Assembly (NCBI GenBank): GCA_964479695.1 | Contig: CAYZSO010000024.1 | Location: 1-42,046, forward strand | Direction: 5' to 3' | Length of the DNA stretch: 42,046 bases | Origin: JAAYZH01 sp964479695 | Lineage (GTDB): Bacteria > Bacillota > Clostridia > Saccharofermentanales > Fastidiosipilaceae | In this document: positions 1 to 7,067 of the stretch, one piece after another | How positions within the stretch are numbered: position 1 is the first letter of the stretch | Layout of the letters: every line of letters starts with the position of its first letter | Translations under genes and position numbers: made by a program | The notes under the pieces: generated by a model | What the model was told of the DNA's origin: nothing | Seen by the model: only the letters and a program-made list of their open reading frames with translations | The model's database searches: none

Positions 1-141
1 ATATTATATTGTACAAGCCCTTTCTCCTCTTTTTTACTTTTGACACCCGAACCATTTTCAAAGTTCTGCGGTTATTTTGTGCCTGAGGTCCACCTGAGGT
101 CCACGGGAACGTGAAGCTTCGAAACCTCGGAGGTTCTGCAG
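1..141. other. Intergenic DNA downstream of fbp; no gene seen
   Basis: No open frame is supported here. An 11-bp unit (CCTGAGGTCCA) is tandemly doubled at 82-103. A short hairpin AACCT-CGG-AGGTT at 124-136 lies just beyond the fbp stop on the minus strand and may mark the transcript end, although no U-tract follows. At the left edge the minus strand reads a purine-rich GAGGAG-like stretch before a possible TTG at 14-16. This could be the start of a gene leaving the window, but too little is present to call it. Confidence 0.4.
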
Positions 142-2109
142 CTAATTTAAGTTCTGCAGGAAGGTTTGATACTCTTTGATGAGCCCTTTTTCGTAGGCGT
201 CGAGCAGTTCGCTCAGGTCATCGAGCCTGGTTTGAATGGTCCGGCCCCGATCGGTGTCGGCAATCCGGAGGCGCCTCGGCATCTCCTCCACGACCTGGAT
301 GTTCGGTGTGTAGGCTCCCATATCGTTCTCAATTTGTGAGAAGTTATGATGTTCGGCCAAAGCCAGATGATGCGAGTTAAAGATCAATGTGTAGCCGTTG
401 ATTCCGGTCTTGGGTTGGTAGGCTTTGGAAATACCGCCGTCGATAACGTACAGTTTGCCGCCGGCTTTCACAGGGGTTTCGCCGTCCTTGATCTTCACAG
501 GCACATGGCCATTGATAATATGTGAGGTTTCCGGGTCGAGACCGAATTCGCGGAAGATCTTGTTGCAGATCTCTTCGCTGTTTGCACTGAGTTGGTAGTA
601 AAGATTGAAAACTTCTTTGCGGACTTCCTTGTCTTCAATGAAATAGTTCTCAAAAGTCGCAATCTTGCTCTTGCCGTACATGGGAGACTTGGCTCCGCAA
701 TAGAGGTACCAAGTGAAGTCTTTGGCCGCCTGATCCTCGGGCTGATGACCATCCGAATAGTAAGCACGCATCATCTGAACGCCAACAAAGTCCATCAGTG
801 CCTTCCCGCTGTATGTCTCCCCGCCAAGCGAAAGTTTCGCGAAACTACCGTCTTCCTCCATCGGAATACAGCCGTGGAACAAAAGGTTCCCATTGCTCGT
901 AAGATAGGAGGATCCATGCGAATAGAGGAAACTCACATGGCGATGCAGGGGTTCACTATGCAGGAACGAAGCTTCAATGCTGTTCATCAAATCTTCTTCT
1001 TCAGGAGTCAGGGCGAGAGGATTCTTCGGATCGATGGTCGGGAATTTCCGATCTTTCATCGGATAGCTCTTCCCTTCGTGGACGTAGACCATTTTTTCCC
1101 AGTCCACTTTTTTCAGGACAATCCGGTCTTCCATCTGATATTCCGGATGACGTTCGAGGAGCTGGCCTTCCAACTTGAATTGCAGAATGGCGATTGCCTT
1201 GTGCATTCTGGCGCAAGTCAGGTCGTCCACCATGTCATATTGATTTTCATCCAAGCGTTTCGGCTTGAAGAGTTCGGCCGGGTCGTCGCCGTAAACATCC
1301 GTCGCAAAATTCGTGAGTGCACGCAAATTAATGCTATAGCCATCTTCCAAAGCATCAAAATTGTTGTAGCTAATTCCCGAGCGAAGAACCGAACACATAC
1401 AAACCTTGTTGCCGGCCGCCGCGCCCATCCACTGAACATCGTGGTTTCCCCATTGGAAGTCCACCTGGTCGAACTTAATTAGTTCTTCCATAATAATGTG
1501 TGGTCCCGCTCCCCTGTCGAAAATATCGCCGATGATATGCAGGTAATTCACGCAGATTCGCTGGATCAAGGTGCAGAAGGACTTGATGAAATCTTCCTGC
1601 AAATCATCCTGGATAATGTAAGAAACGATATCATCCCAGAAACCACTGCGATCGAAATCGCCGGTCCCCACATAAAGGAACTCATTAATGATGGATTTGT
1701 ATTCCACCGGAATCTTGCGCTGTACCTCACCTCGTGAATACTTCGCTGAAATGTACCGGCAGATCTCCGCCAAGCGGATGATCGTAATACGAACCCACTC
1801 ATCGGTTTCGCGCCCGCTCTTACGCAGGAGTCCCAGGACTTTTTCGGGGTCGTAAATTAGGTTGGCCAGCTGATTTTGCTCGTTTTCGGTCAACATGTTG
1901 CGGTACAGTTCACGGATTTTCGTGCGAATATTTCCGGATGCCGAGCGCAACAAATGGATAAAAGCCTTATCCTCCCCGTGAAGATCGCTGAAGAAATACT
2001 CCGTCCCTTTGGGCATTTGCAGTTTCGCATGCAGGCGCAGCATCTCACCACGCACAGTTCTGCGGTCCGGGTATGATTCTGCCAGTAGCTGTAGATACTT
2101 TGTGTTCAT
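142..2109 (-). CDS. fbp: Fructose-1,6-bisphosphatase, class III
   Basis: This 655-residue protein hydrolyses fructose 1,6-bisphosphate to fructose 6-phosphate in gluconeogenesis, in the cytosol. It is the large Firmicutes-type (class III) enzyme, built on a calcineurin-like metallophosphatase fold and unrelated in sequence to class I FBPases. Visible metal-site motifs are DLHGE (about residues 42-46), GDIFDRG (about 194-200) and GNHD (about 221), with INGHVPVK and a VIDGGISKAYQ stretch near the C-terminus. The length matches the usual 640-670 residues. The ATG is preceded by AGGAGG at a good distance. It lies 56 bp downstream of the PPC-domain gene on the same strand, so the two are probably co-transcribed. 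The long opposite-strand frame over 592-1482 is a shadow of this gene. Confidence 0.96.
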   Translation of the reverse strand: MNTKYLQLLAESYPDRRTVRGEMLRLHAKLQMPKGTEYFFSDLHGEDKAFIHLLRSASGNIRTKIRELYRNMLTENEQNQLANLIYDPEKVLGLLRKSGRETDEWVRITIIRLAEICRYISAKYSRGEVQRKIPVEYKSIINEFLYVGTGDFDRSGFWDDIVSYIIQDDLQEDFIKSFCTLIQRICVNYLHIIGDIFDRGAGPHIIMEELIKFDQVDFQWGNHDVQWMGAAAGNKVCMCSVLRSGISYNNFDALEDGYSINLRALTNFATDVYGDDPAELFKPKRLDENQYDMVDDLTCARMHKAIAILQFKLEGQLLERHPEYQMEDRIVLKKVDWEKMVYVHEGKSYPMKDRKFPTIDPKNPLALTPEEEDLMNSIEASFLHSEPLHRHVSFLYSHGSSYLTSNGNLLFHGCIPMEEDGSFAKLSLGGETYSGKALMDFVGVQMMRAYYSDGHQPEDQAAKDFTWYLYCGAKSPMYGKSKIATFENYFIEDKEVRKEVFNLYYQLSANSEEICNKIFREFGLDPETSHIINGHVPVKIKDGETPVKAGGKLYVIDGGISKAYQPKTGINGYTLIFNSHHLALAEHHNFSQIENDMGAYTPNIQVVEEMPRRLRIADTDRGRTIQTRLDDLSELLDAYEKGLIKEYQTFLQNLN

Positions 2110-2165
2110 GAGAAGAGCCTCCTTTTTAGGTTAATCATATAGGATAAACCAAACTTCCTCCAGAT

Positions 2166-2585
2166 TTAGAACGTCAATACGTTGAGTCCTGTCTGTTTCG
2201 ATTGTTCGCGATCACAAGAACCTTGAACGGTACGAATAAAAATCTCAGCGGTGCCGCTGATGACGGCTTTGGCCAAATGACCCCCAATCACCGACTGATC
2301 CGCTCGCCCGAAATTCGCGTGGATGTGGAGATAGGTCTCCCCTGCCATTTCCGAGATATTTCCGTCGATGCTGGTCATCTCCAGCGGCTCCGCGAAGCTC
2401 CGGCGATTGAAAATCTGCTGCTCCACATCATAGAGTGCCAGTTCAACCTCGTTACAAGCACCCAAGCCCTGGACGGTAGCGAGGTGGATGTTCAAGTTTC
2501 CGGCCAAAGCCGCCAAACTCCCCATAATCTCATCGCCGGGATCTAGCCTCAACACGATGGTATCGCCAAATTGCTTGTATTCCAT
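2166..2585 (-). CDS. PPC/DUF296 domain protein (PCC domain)
   Basis: A compact 139-residue protein that is one PPC domain (plants and prokaryotes conserved, DUF296) from end to end. The family hallmark LHIHANFG (about residues 85-92) is present, followed by GGHLAKAVISGTAEIF, the typical trimer-forming core. In plants this domain sits beside AT-hook DNA-binding motifs. In bacteria it stands alone and its biochemical role is not settled; no AT-hook is visible here. The ATG follows AGGAGG by about 8 bases. It is first in a probable two-gene unit with fbp. Upstream lie two different short tandem repeats separating it from the divergent GTPase gene. Family assignment is firm, function unknown. Confidence 0.88.
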   Translation of the reverse strand: MEYKQFGDTIVLRLDPGDEIMGSLAALAGNLNIHLATVQGLGACNEVELALYDVEQQIFNRRSFAEPLEMTSIDGNISEMAGETYLHIHANFGRADQSVIGGHLAKAVISGTAEIFIRTVQGSCDREQSKQTGLNVLTF

Positions 2586-2597
2586 ACCTGCTTCCTC

Positions 2598-2642
2598 CTG
2601 AATGGAATCCTACTGAATGGAATCCTCCTGATTGAATCCTAC
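2598..2642. repeat. 15-bp tandem repeat, about three copies
   Basis: The unit CTGAATGGAATCCTA is repeated with small changes, starting at 2598, 2613 and 2628; the last copy lacks one base. It lies in the divergent intergenic region directly behind the ribosome binding site of the PPC gene, so it is part of that gene's untranslated leader or promoter region. Confidence 0.8.
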
Positions 2643-2690
2643 TGACCTCAATGATACCTGATAGCGTGATAAAATGACCCTACTAAGAAA

Positions 2691-2740
2691 TAACTTATTA
2701 GCACTTATGAACACTTATAAGCACTTATTAGCACTTATTA
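2691..2740. repeat. 10-bp tandem repeat, five copies
   Basis: Five consecutive 10-bp units with consensus GCACTTATTA (variants TAACTTATTA, GCACTTATGA, ACACTTATAA) occupy 2691-2740, about 40 bp before the GTPase start. A 10-bp period is close to one helical turn, so each unit presents the same DNA face. This would suit an array of protein sites or an intrinsically curved promoter region, but could equally be a slippage product. Confidence 0.85.
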
Positions 2741-2779
2741 GCAAAAATTCCCCCTGAAAGGTGGATGGCTGAGGTATTT

Positions 2780-3943
2780 ATGGCTGAAAATATCGATCTA
2801 GTTAAGTATTTCCTCGAGCAATATGAAAAGGGTGCCAAAGAACTGGCCCGCCTCAACATTCTGATTGCGGGTAAAACCGGCGTCGGCAAATCGACCCTGA
2901 TCAATGCGGTCTTCCGCGAAGAACTTGCCAGAACCGGTGTGGGTGTCCCCGTTACCCAGCATTTGCAGAAGATTTCCAAAGAAGGCATCCCCCTCGTGAT
3001 CTACGATACGCAGGGTCTGGAGCTGAAACGCGAGTCGCAAGAGCAGATTCGTAGCGAAATACTGGATGAAATCGCCCGCCCTCTTCGCAAACAAAACCCC
3101 GACGAAATGATCCATATCGCGTGGTACTGCATTAATGCCACATCGAATCGCATTGAATCTTACGAGATTGAGTGGATCCGTGAGCTCTCAACCCACATGC
3201 CGGTGATCGTCGTGCTGACACAATCAATCGGTCAGCAATACTTGGAGCTCTTCCATAAGATTGAGGAGCAGCACCTCCCGATAGAGGCGATTGTTCCGGT
3301 TTTGGCCAAAACCTACCCCATCGCTCCTGACTTGGTTCTGCCTGCGAGGGGCCTTCAGCAGCTGGTGGATCGGACGATTGAACTGGTGCCGGAGGCGTTG
3401 AAAACTTCTTTTATCAACGCCCAGAAGGTCGACATAAAGCGCAAACTTGATCGCGCCAACCGCGCCGTTCTGGGCTACACAACCACTGCTTTTACTGCGG
3501 GTTTCACACCGGTGCCTTTTGCAGACGCTACAGTTCTGGTGCCTCTGCAAATTGGGATGATCGCGCATCTGACCTCCATTTTCGGTTTGTCCTTAGACAA
3601 AACCTTCGTCGCCTCAATCATCAGCGCCTTGGGCGGATCGGGCGGAGCAACCTACATCGGCCGCTCCATTGTGGCATCACTGTTGAAACTTGTTCCTGCC
3701 GCCGGTCAAGTCACCGGTGGCCTGATCAGCGGCGGCACGGCGGCAACACTGACCGCGTCACTTGGCTATGCGTATAACCAAATGTTGTTCCGCTACGCCG
3801 GTCGCCTCTATGCCAACGAAAAAGTGAACCAAAACGAATTCGCCGCCAATCTCAAAGAGGCTTTCCTCGCCGAACTCCAGCGCAACAAGAAAAAACTCCT
3901 GGACAAAGACAACACCGATGCCCCGGGCCCACCACCTGAGTAG
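2780..3943 (+). CDS. GTPase with C-terminal DUF697 (YcjF-like) membrane-associating domain
   Basis: An Era/TrmE-type small GTPase domain occupies the first ~200 residues: P-loop GKTGVGKST (about 30-38) and G3 DTQG (about 76-79). The G4 position reads VVLTQS instead of the usual TKxD, so base recognition may be relaxed. Residues about 220-345 form a DUF697 domain with glycine- and alanine-rich hydrophobic stretches, normally associated with membrane contact. The tail is charged and ends in a proline-rich patch. The frame opens at 2765, but that ATG abuts the AAAGGTGG box. The ATG at 2780 has GAGG at proper spacing and gives 387 residues. Partner and cellular role are unknown. It stands alone, divergent from the PPC gene and convergent with pepF across a repeat region. 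Confidence 0.82.
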   Translation: MAENIDLVKYFLEQYEKGAKELARLNILIAGKTGVGKSTLINAVFREELARTGVGVPVTQHLQKISKEGIPLVIYDTQGLELKRESQEQIRSEILDEIARPLRKQNPDEMIHIAWYCINATSNRIESYEIEWIRELSTHMPVIVVLTQSIGQQYLELFHKIEEQHLPIEAIVPVLAKTYPIAPDLVLPARGLQQLVDRTIELVPEALKTSFINAQKVDIKRKLDRANRAVLGYTTTAFTAGFTPVPFADATVLVPLQIGMIAHLTSIFGLSLDKTFVASIISALGGSGGATYIGRSIVASLLKLVPAAGQVTGGLISGGTAATLTASLGYAYNQMLFRYAGRLYANEKVNQNEFAANLKEAFLAELQRNKKKLLDKDNTDAPGPPPE

Positions 3944-3966
3944 GTGGCGGTGGTGGCTACGGTTTT

Positions 3967-4000
3967 CACTACATAAGTTTAATTTTAAACTTATGTAGTG
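3967..4000. repeat. Perfect 16-bp inverted repeat with 2-bp centre (palindrome family, copy 1)
   Basis: The arm CACTACATAAGTTTAA is followed by TT and its exact reverse complement. It begins 24 bp after the GTPase stop. Related palindromes occur at 6887-6930 and 39605-39628. No T-tract follows, so it is not a standard intrinsic terminator, although a stem-loop at the end of the GTPase transcript remains plausible. Confidence 0.85.
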
Positions 4001-4015
4001 AAGTTCTTGCTGGCT

Positions 4016-4098
4016 GAGCGGTTTCGGCAACGTATTTCGCCTACATGGGTTCGTTGGTGGTTTAGTTTTTGATGTAGGAGCGGTTTCGGCGACGTATT
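4016..4098 (-). repeat. Two copies of an AATACGTYGCCGAAACCGCTC box flanking repeat element A
   Basis: Read on the minus strand, a box of the form AATACGT(C/T)GCCGAAACCGCTC occurs at 4098-4078 and again at 4036-4016, offset 62 bp. The same box follows the other three elements (near 21101-21127, 21429-21454 and 39561-39593), always on the same side. It is therefore a conserved part of the repeat family and not chance flanking sequence. Confidence 0.75.
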
Positions 4099-4142
4099 CT
4101 TCCTCATTTTGTTCAGCATGGTTTGGAGTAATTGTTATGTTA

Positions 4143-4381
4143 TTTGCAGATTGGTAGGGATCGGGATTTTTGCGACACCGGATTCAGCAAACTCAGTATT
4201 TTAAAGATTTTTCTTGTTGGTACCGTGCTTATAGCAGAGTGTGTTACCGTAGAGGTCAGTATTCATTCAGTAATTTCTAACCTCAGGTCGGTAATCATTC
4301 ATTCGACTGTAAAACAGGTGTTAGGATCCTCTCCGAAAATATTTGTTGTCGCAAGTTTCCGGATCCTAACCAAGTTGGAAA
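4143..4381 (-). repeat. Repeat element A: 35-bp inverted arms with paired internal direct repeats
   Basis: Inverted arms at 4143-4177 and 4347-4381 share the words TTGCGACA, TTGGT and GGATC. Between them, two 16-bp direct repeats (minus-strand reading GAATGATTACCGACCT and GAATGAATACTGACCT) lie at 4285-4300 and 4253-4268, offset 32 bp. Spacing and words match elements B, C and D, which lie in the opposite orientation. No transposase or other coding capacity is present. It lies between the convergent GTPase and pepF genes. A MITE-like or structured non-coding element is the best description. Confidence 0.8.
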
Positions 4382-4836
4382 AAAATTTTGGCTTTGTAGC
4401 TGTGCAGGGGTTTGCCTGACATAGAAATAGAGGTTCAGAATAAGATATTATTACAAAATATATGTTATGTGTAATAGAGTGACAGTTACATAGACCCATT
4501 CTGGCGCAGATTAATATGTTATATAAATATTTTAGAAGAACTTATTGCTATTATTAGTAAACATATGCTCTTCCCTGCCTTCTCTAAACTGGAAATACCC
4601 GCTTTTGTGGCTATACGTGGCTGTAAGCGTTCCTTCCATGACAGTTGGACAATGAATTAAGCAGAACTTGCAGCTATAAGTCGCTATAGGCGTTCCTTCC
4701 TGCCGCTCCTGCCGCTCCTGCCTTCACTTCTATGTTTCGCTGGAAGAAAATGCAGCCAGGGATCTGGCTGCATCTACTTCATTGGATGAAGATAAAAACT
4801 TCCAAAGCATGCGCTTATTACCAACTCGCTCTCGAC
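4382..4836. other. Non-coding stretch beside element A
   Basis: No convincing gene is present. AT-rich sequence at 4440-4570 gives way to two copies of a GTTCCTTCC-ended motif (near 4612-4648 and 4670-4707). Read on the minus strand (GGAAGGAACGC followed by a TATAGC- or TACAGC-like stretch), they are a degraded version of the 42-bp block found upstream of elements B and D. A CCGCTCCTG doublet lies near 4710. Confidence 0.5.
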
Positions 4837-4980
4837 GCCACTCAACGACGAGCGCACTTACTCAACGGTGAGCGCACGCCACCCAACGACGAGCGCACGC
4901 CACTCAACAGCGAGCGCACGCCACTCAACGGCGAGCGCACGCACTCACTCACTCACTCACTCACTCGCTCGCTCAACCAC
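4837..4980. repeat. 21-bp tandem repeat (five copies) followed by an ACTC microsatellite
   Basis: Five units of about 21 bp built on GCCACTCAACGRCGAGCGCAC occupy 4837-4940; the second unit is one base shorter. They run directly into a tetranucleotide ACTC array (about 4941-4980). The array ends about 10 bp beyond the pepF stop codon, so it forms the 3' end of that transcript or lies just beyond it. Frames crossing it are artefacts of the repeat. Confidence 0.9.
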
Positions 4981-4989
4981 TCAACCGAC

Positions 4990-6792
4990 TCACACCCCGG
5001 TCAGTTGTTCCATTTCGTCGATGAGGGAGTTGAAGAGTTCGAGGGCTGTGGAGACAGGCTCTTTTTGTGACATGTCGACGCCTGCGATCTTGAGGAGCGA
5101 AACCGGGTCGGTTGAGGAGCCGGAGCTTAAGAATTTCAGGTAGTCTTGGACGGCAGGCTCGCCTTCGGTCAGGATGCGGTGAGAAAGTGCAGTTGCAGCG
5201 GCAAGTCCGGTGGCGTATTGATAGACGTAGAAGGGGCGGTAGAAGTGCGGGATTCTGGCCCATTCCAAGGCGATTTGGTCGTCGACGACCATGTCGGGGC
5301 CGAAGTATTGGACGTTGAGATCCTTGTAAATACCGTTCACTACCGGAGCCGTGAGGGACTCGCCGGCGGCGACTTTGGCATGAGTAATCTTCTCAAACTC
5401 TGCGAACATCGTCTGACGGTAGAGAGTTGACTTGAAGCTCTCCATGTAGTGGTTGATGATGTACTTGCGCTCTTCCTTGTCTGTCGTGGTCTTGAGCAAA
5501 TAATTAGTCAGGAGCGCTTCGTTGCAGGTGGAGGCGACTTCGGCCACGAAAATCTTGTAATCAGCGGTCACGTAGGGCTGGTTCTTGTGGGAATAGTAGG
5601 AATGGAGCGAATGGCCCATCTCGTGGATCAGTGTGAAAACGTCATCTAATTCACTGGTGAAATTGAGGAGCATGTAGGGGTAGGAATCGTAGGAGCCCGT
5701 GGAGTAGGCGCCGGAGCGTTTGCCGCGGTTCGGGTAGATATCCATCCAGCGGTCAGTGAAGGCAGACTCTACCACCGAGCAATATTCATCGCCTAATGGG
5801 GCCAAAGCCGCCAGAACCAGTTCTTTCGCCTCAGCAAATGTGTACTTCTTATCGTAATCCTTGACCAGCGATGCGTACACATCATAGAAATGGAGTTCAT
5901 CGACTCCGAGGAGCTTCTTGCGCAAGCCCACGTAACGGTGCATAGCCGGCAGGTGCTCATGGACTGTGTCCAAGAGGTTGTCGTAAATTTGCTCGTCAAT
6001 TTCGTTCTCAAAGAGATACATCGCCCGAGTTGTCGGGAACTTGCGGGTCGTGCTCACAAATTTTGCACTCTTGAGATTTGACTGGAAAAGCGAAGCAATG
6101 GTGTTCTCGTGGAACTGGTAGTTTTGGTAGAAATTTTCGTATACCTTCTTACGGAGATCGCGATCGGGTGACATTTGCAGAGGCACGAAATTGGCATGTG
6201 TAATCTCGATCGTTTCGCCGTTGTGGACAACCGGTTCAAAGCGCATATCCGCATCCGTCAGGAGTGAATACGCGGTAGCGGCCGTCTGCCGGATTTCCGC
6301 CGTGTTCGCAACAATCGCTTCTTCTTCCTTACTCAAGGTGTGCGCCGCCTTACGCAAAATCAGCTCTAAAGGGCGGCGATAAGCTTGAAGCTCCTTGTTC
6401 GCATCATCGTCCAGCCAGGCACGAACTTTCTCTTCCCCGACTTCCAGAATTTCCGGCTCTACGAATGATGCCAGACTGACATACTCTACATAAACACTGT
6501 TTACACGCATTTCCAAGTCTTGGAAATGTGCGTTCGCCGTATCTTCATCCGAACGCATACTGGCATAAAGATAGAGCTTTTCCAGCCTTCTTTCTAAGCC
6601 GGTAATCTCTCCGAAAACATCCGCCAAATGCGCGGCGCTCTCGCCAAGTGTCCCTTCGAAGGTGGCGACCTTCGGCATTTCTTCCTTAAATTTTGCTAGA
6701 TCCTCTTCCCATGCAGCATCCGAAGGGTAAAGTTTCTGTACATCCCAGGTGTTCTCAAGTTCTTGTTGATCGCGCGTCAAAATCTCCGCCAT
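4990..6792 (-). CDS. pepF: Oligoendopeptidase F (M3 family metallopeptidase), copy 1
   Basis: A 600-residue cytosolic zinc peptidase of the M3B family that cleaves short peptides, commonly those brought in by an oligopeptide transporter such as the Opp system in this window. The zinc motif HEMGH lies at about residue 387, in the context DVFTLIHEMGHSLHS, with the downstream glutamate motif of the family (EVASTCNEALL). The N-terminal region (MAEILTRDQQELENTWDVQ) is typical of PepF. I chose the ATG at 6792 because AAGGAG precedes it; the frame extends 17 codons further upstream without support. A TAAAAT-like -10 lies near 6835. It is transcribed away from the serpin operon, and its 3' end runs into a 21-bp tandem repeat. 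Confidence 0.95.
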   Translation of the reverse strand: MAEILTRDQQELENTWDVQKLYPSDAAWEEDLAKFKEEMPKVATFEGTLGESAAHLADVFGEITGLERRLEKLYLYASMRSDEDTANAHFQDLEMRVNSVYVEYVSLASFVEPEILEVGEEKVRAWLDDDANKELQAYRRPLELILRKAAHTLSKEEEAIVANTAEIRQTAATAYSLLTDADMRFEPVVHNGETIEITHANFVPLQMSPDRDLRKKVYENFYQNYQFHENTIASLFQSNLKSAKFVSTTRKFPTTRAMYLFENEIDEQIYDNLLDTVHEHLPAMHRYVGLRKKLLGVDELHFYDVYASLVKDYDKKYTFAEAKELVLAALAPLGDEYCSVVESAFTDRWMDIYPNRGKRSGAYSTGSYDSYPYMLLNFTSELDDVFTLIHEMGHSLHSYYSHKNQPYVTADYKIFVAEVASTCNEALLTNYLLKTTTDKEERKYIINHYMESFKSTLYRQTMFAEFEKITHAKVAAGESLTAPVVNGIYKDLNVQYFGPDMVVDDQIALEWARIPHFYRPFYVYQYATGLAAATALSHRILTEGEPAVQDYLKFLSSGSSTDPVSLLKIAGVDMSQKEPVSTALELFNSLIDEMEQLTGV

Positions 6793-6886
6793 AAAAATCT
6801 CCTTTGGGTACATTAGGTACATTGATTTGTTTAATTTTAGCACTCTGCTGAGACTGGGTTCGTGTGATTCGTGAAGGTTCGTGAAA

Positions 6887-6930
6887 GAAACGTCTACATA
6901 AGTATAAATTTAAACTTATGTAGTCGTTTC
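6887..6930. repeat. Imperfect palindrome, copy 2 of the CTACATAAGTTTA family
   Basis: Arms CTACATAAGTATAAA and TTTAAACTTATGTAG (6894-6923) are almost perfectly complementary, and an outer GAAACG/CGTTTC pair extends the dyad. It lies between the divergent pepF and serpin promoters, so unlike copies 1 and 3 it is not at a gene end. That argues against a pure terminator role and for either a regulator site or a small mobile palindrome. Confidence 0.75.
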
Positions 6931-6954
6931 CTAGCCCTATCCCTAGCCCCCCCT

Positions 6955-6994
6955 GAGGATTTCCCCGCGCTTACTTGTCTAAATGTATGAGAGG
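6955..6994 (+). promoter_or_regulatory. Predicted ECF-type promoter of the serpin operon
   Basis: The block is GAGGATTTCCCC, 8 variable bases, TTGTCTAA, 5 variable bases, TGAGAGG. The same three sub-blocks with the same spacing lie upstream of the sigma-factor gene (33801-33840). Taken as GAGGAT (-35, 6955-6960) and GTCTAA (-10, 6977-6982), the spacer is 16 bp, as in ECF-sigma promoters. The alternative reading is an operator: GGATTTCCCC and a later GGGGAAGATTC form an imperfect dyad. Confidence 0.7.
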
Positions 6995-7067
6995 GGAAGA
7001 TTCACGGTACTATTTGTCTCCCGAAAACTGTGAAGGCTTCCCCGATCTTCAAGAGGAGGACGCAAAA

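Noticed and set aside
592..1482. 296-residue plus-strand frame opposite fbp
   Set aside because: It is fully antisense to a clearly conserved fbp, its translation resembles no family, and it has no ribosome binding site.
3967..4000. Intrinsic terminator of the GTPase gene
   Set aside because: The stem is AT-rich with no following T-tract, and a related palindrome sits between divergent promoters at 6887; kept as a repeat family instead.
4143..4381. Integron attC-like recombination site
   Set aside because: Length is larger than usual attC sites, the core GTTRRRY arrangement is not visible, and no integrase or gene-cassette array is present.
4732..5143. Frames of 91-112 residues rich in Ser/Thr/His/Arg repeats
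   Set aside because: They are translations of the 21-bp and ACTC repeats, differ freely between frames, and overlap the pepF 3' end.
6955..6994. Reading the shared block only as a repressor operator dyad
   Set aside because: The dyad is perfect at the sigma gene but imperfect at the serpins, while the spaced blocks on one strand are fully identical; the promoter reading explains more, although the operator remains possible.
6975..7067. Longer serpin 1 N-terminus of 31 extra residues
   Set aside because: It would overlap the promoter -10 block and precede the signal peptide; the ATG at 7068 has a strong ribosome site and begins a standard lipoprotein signal.
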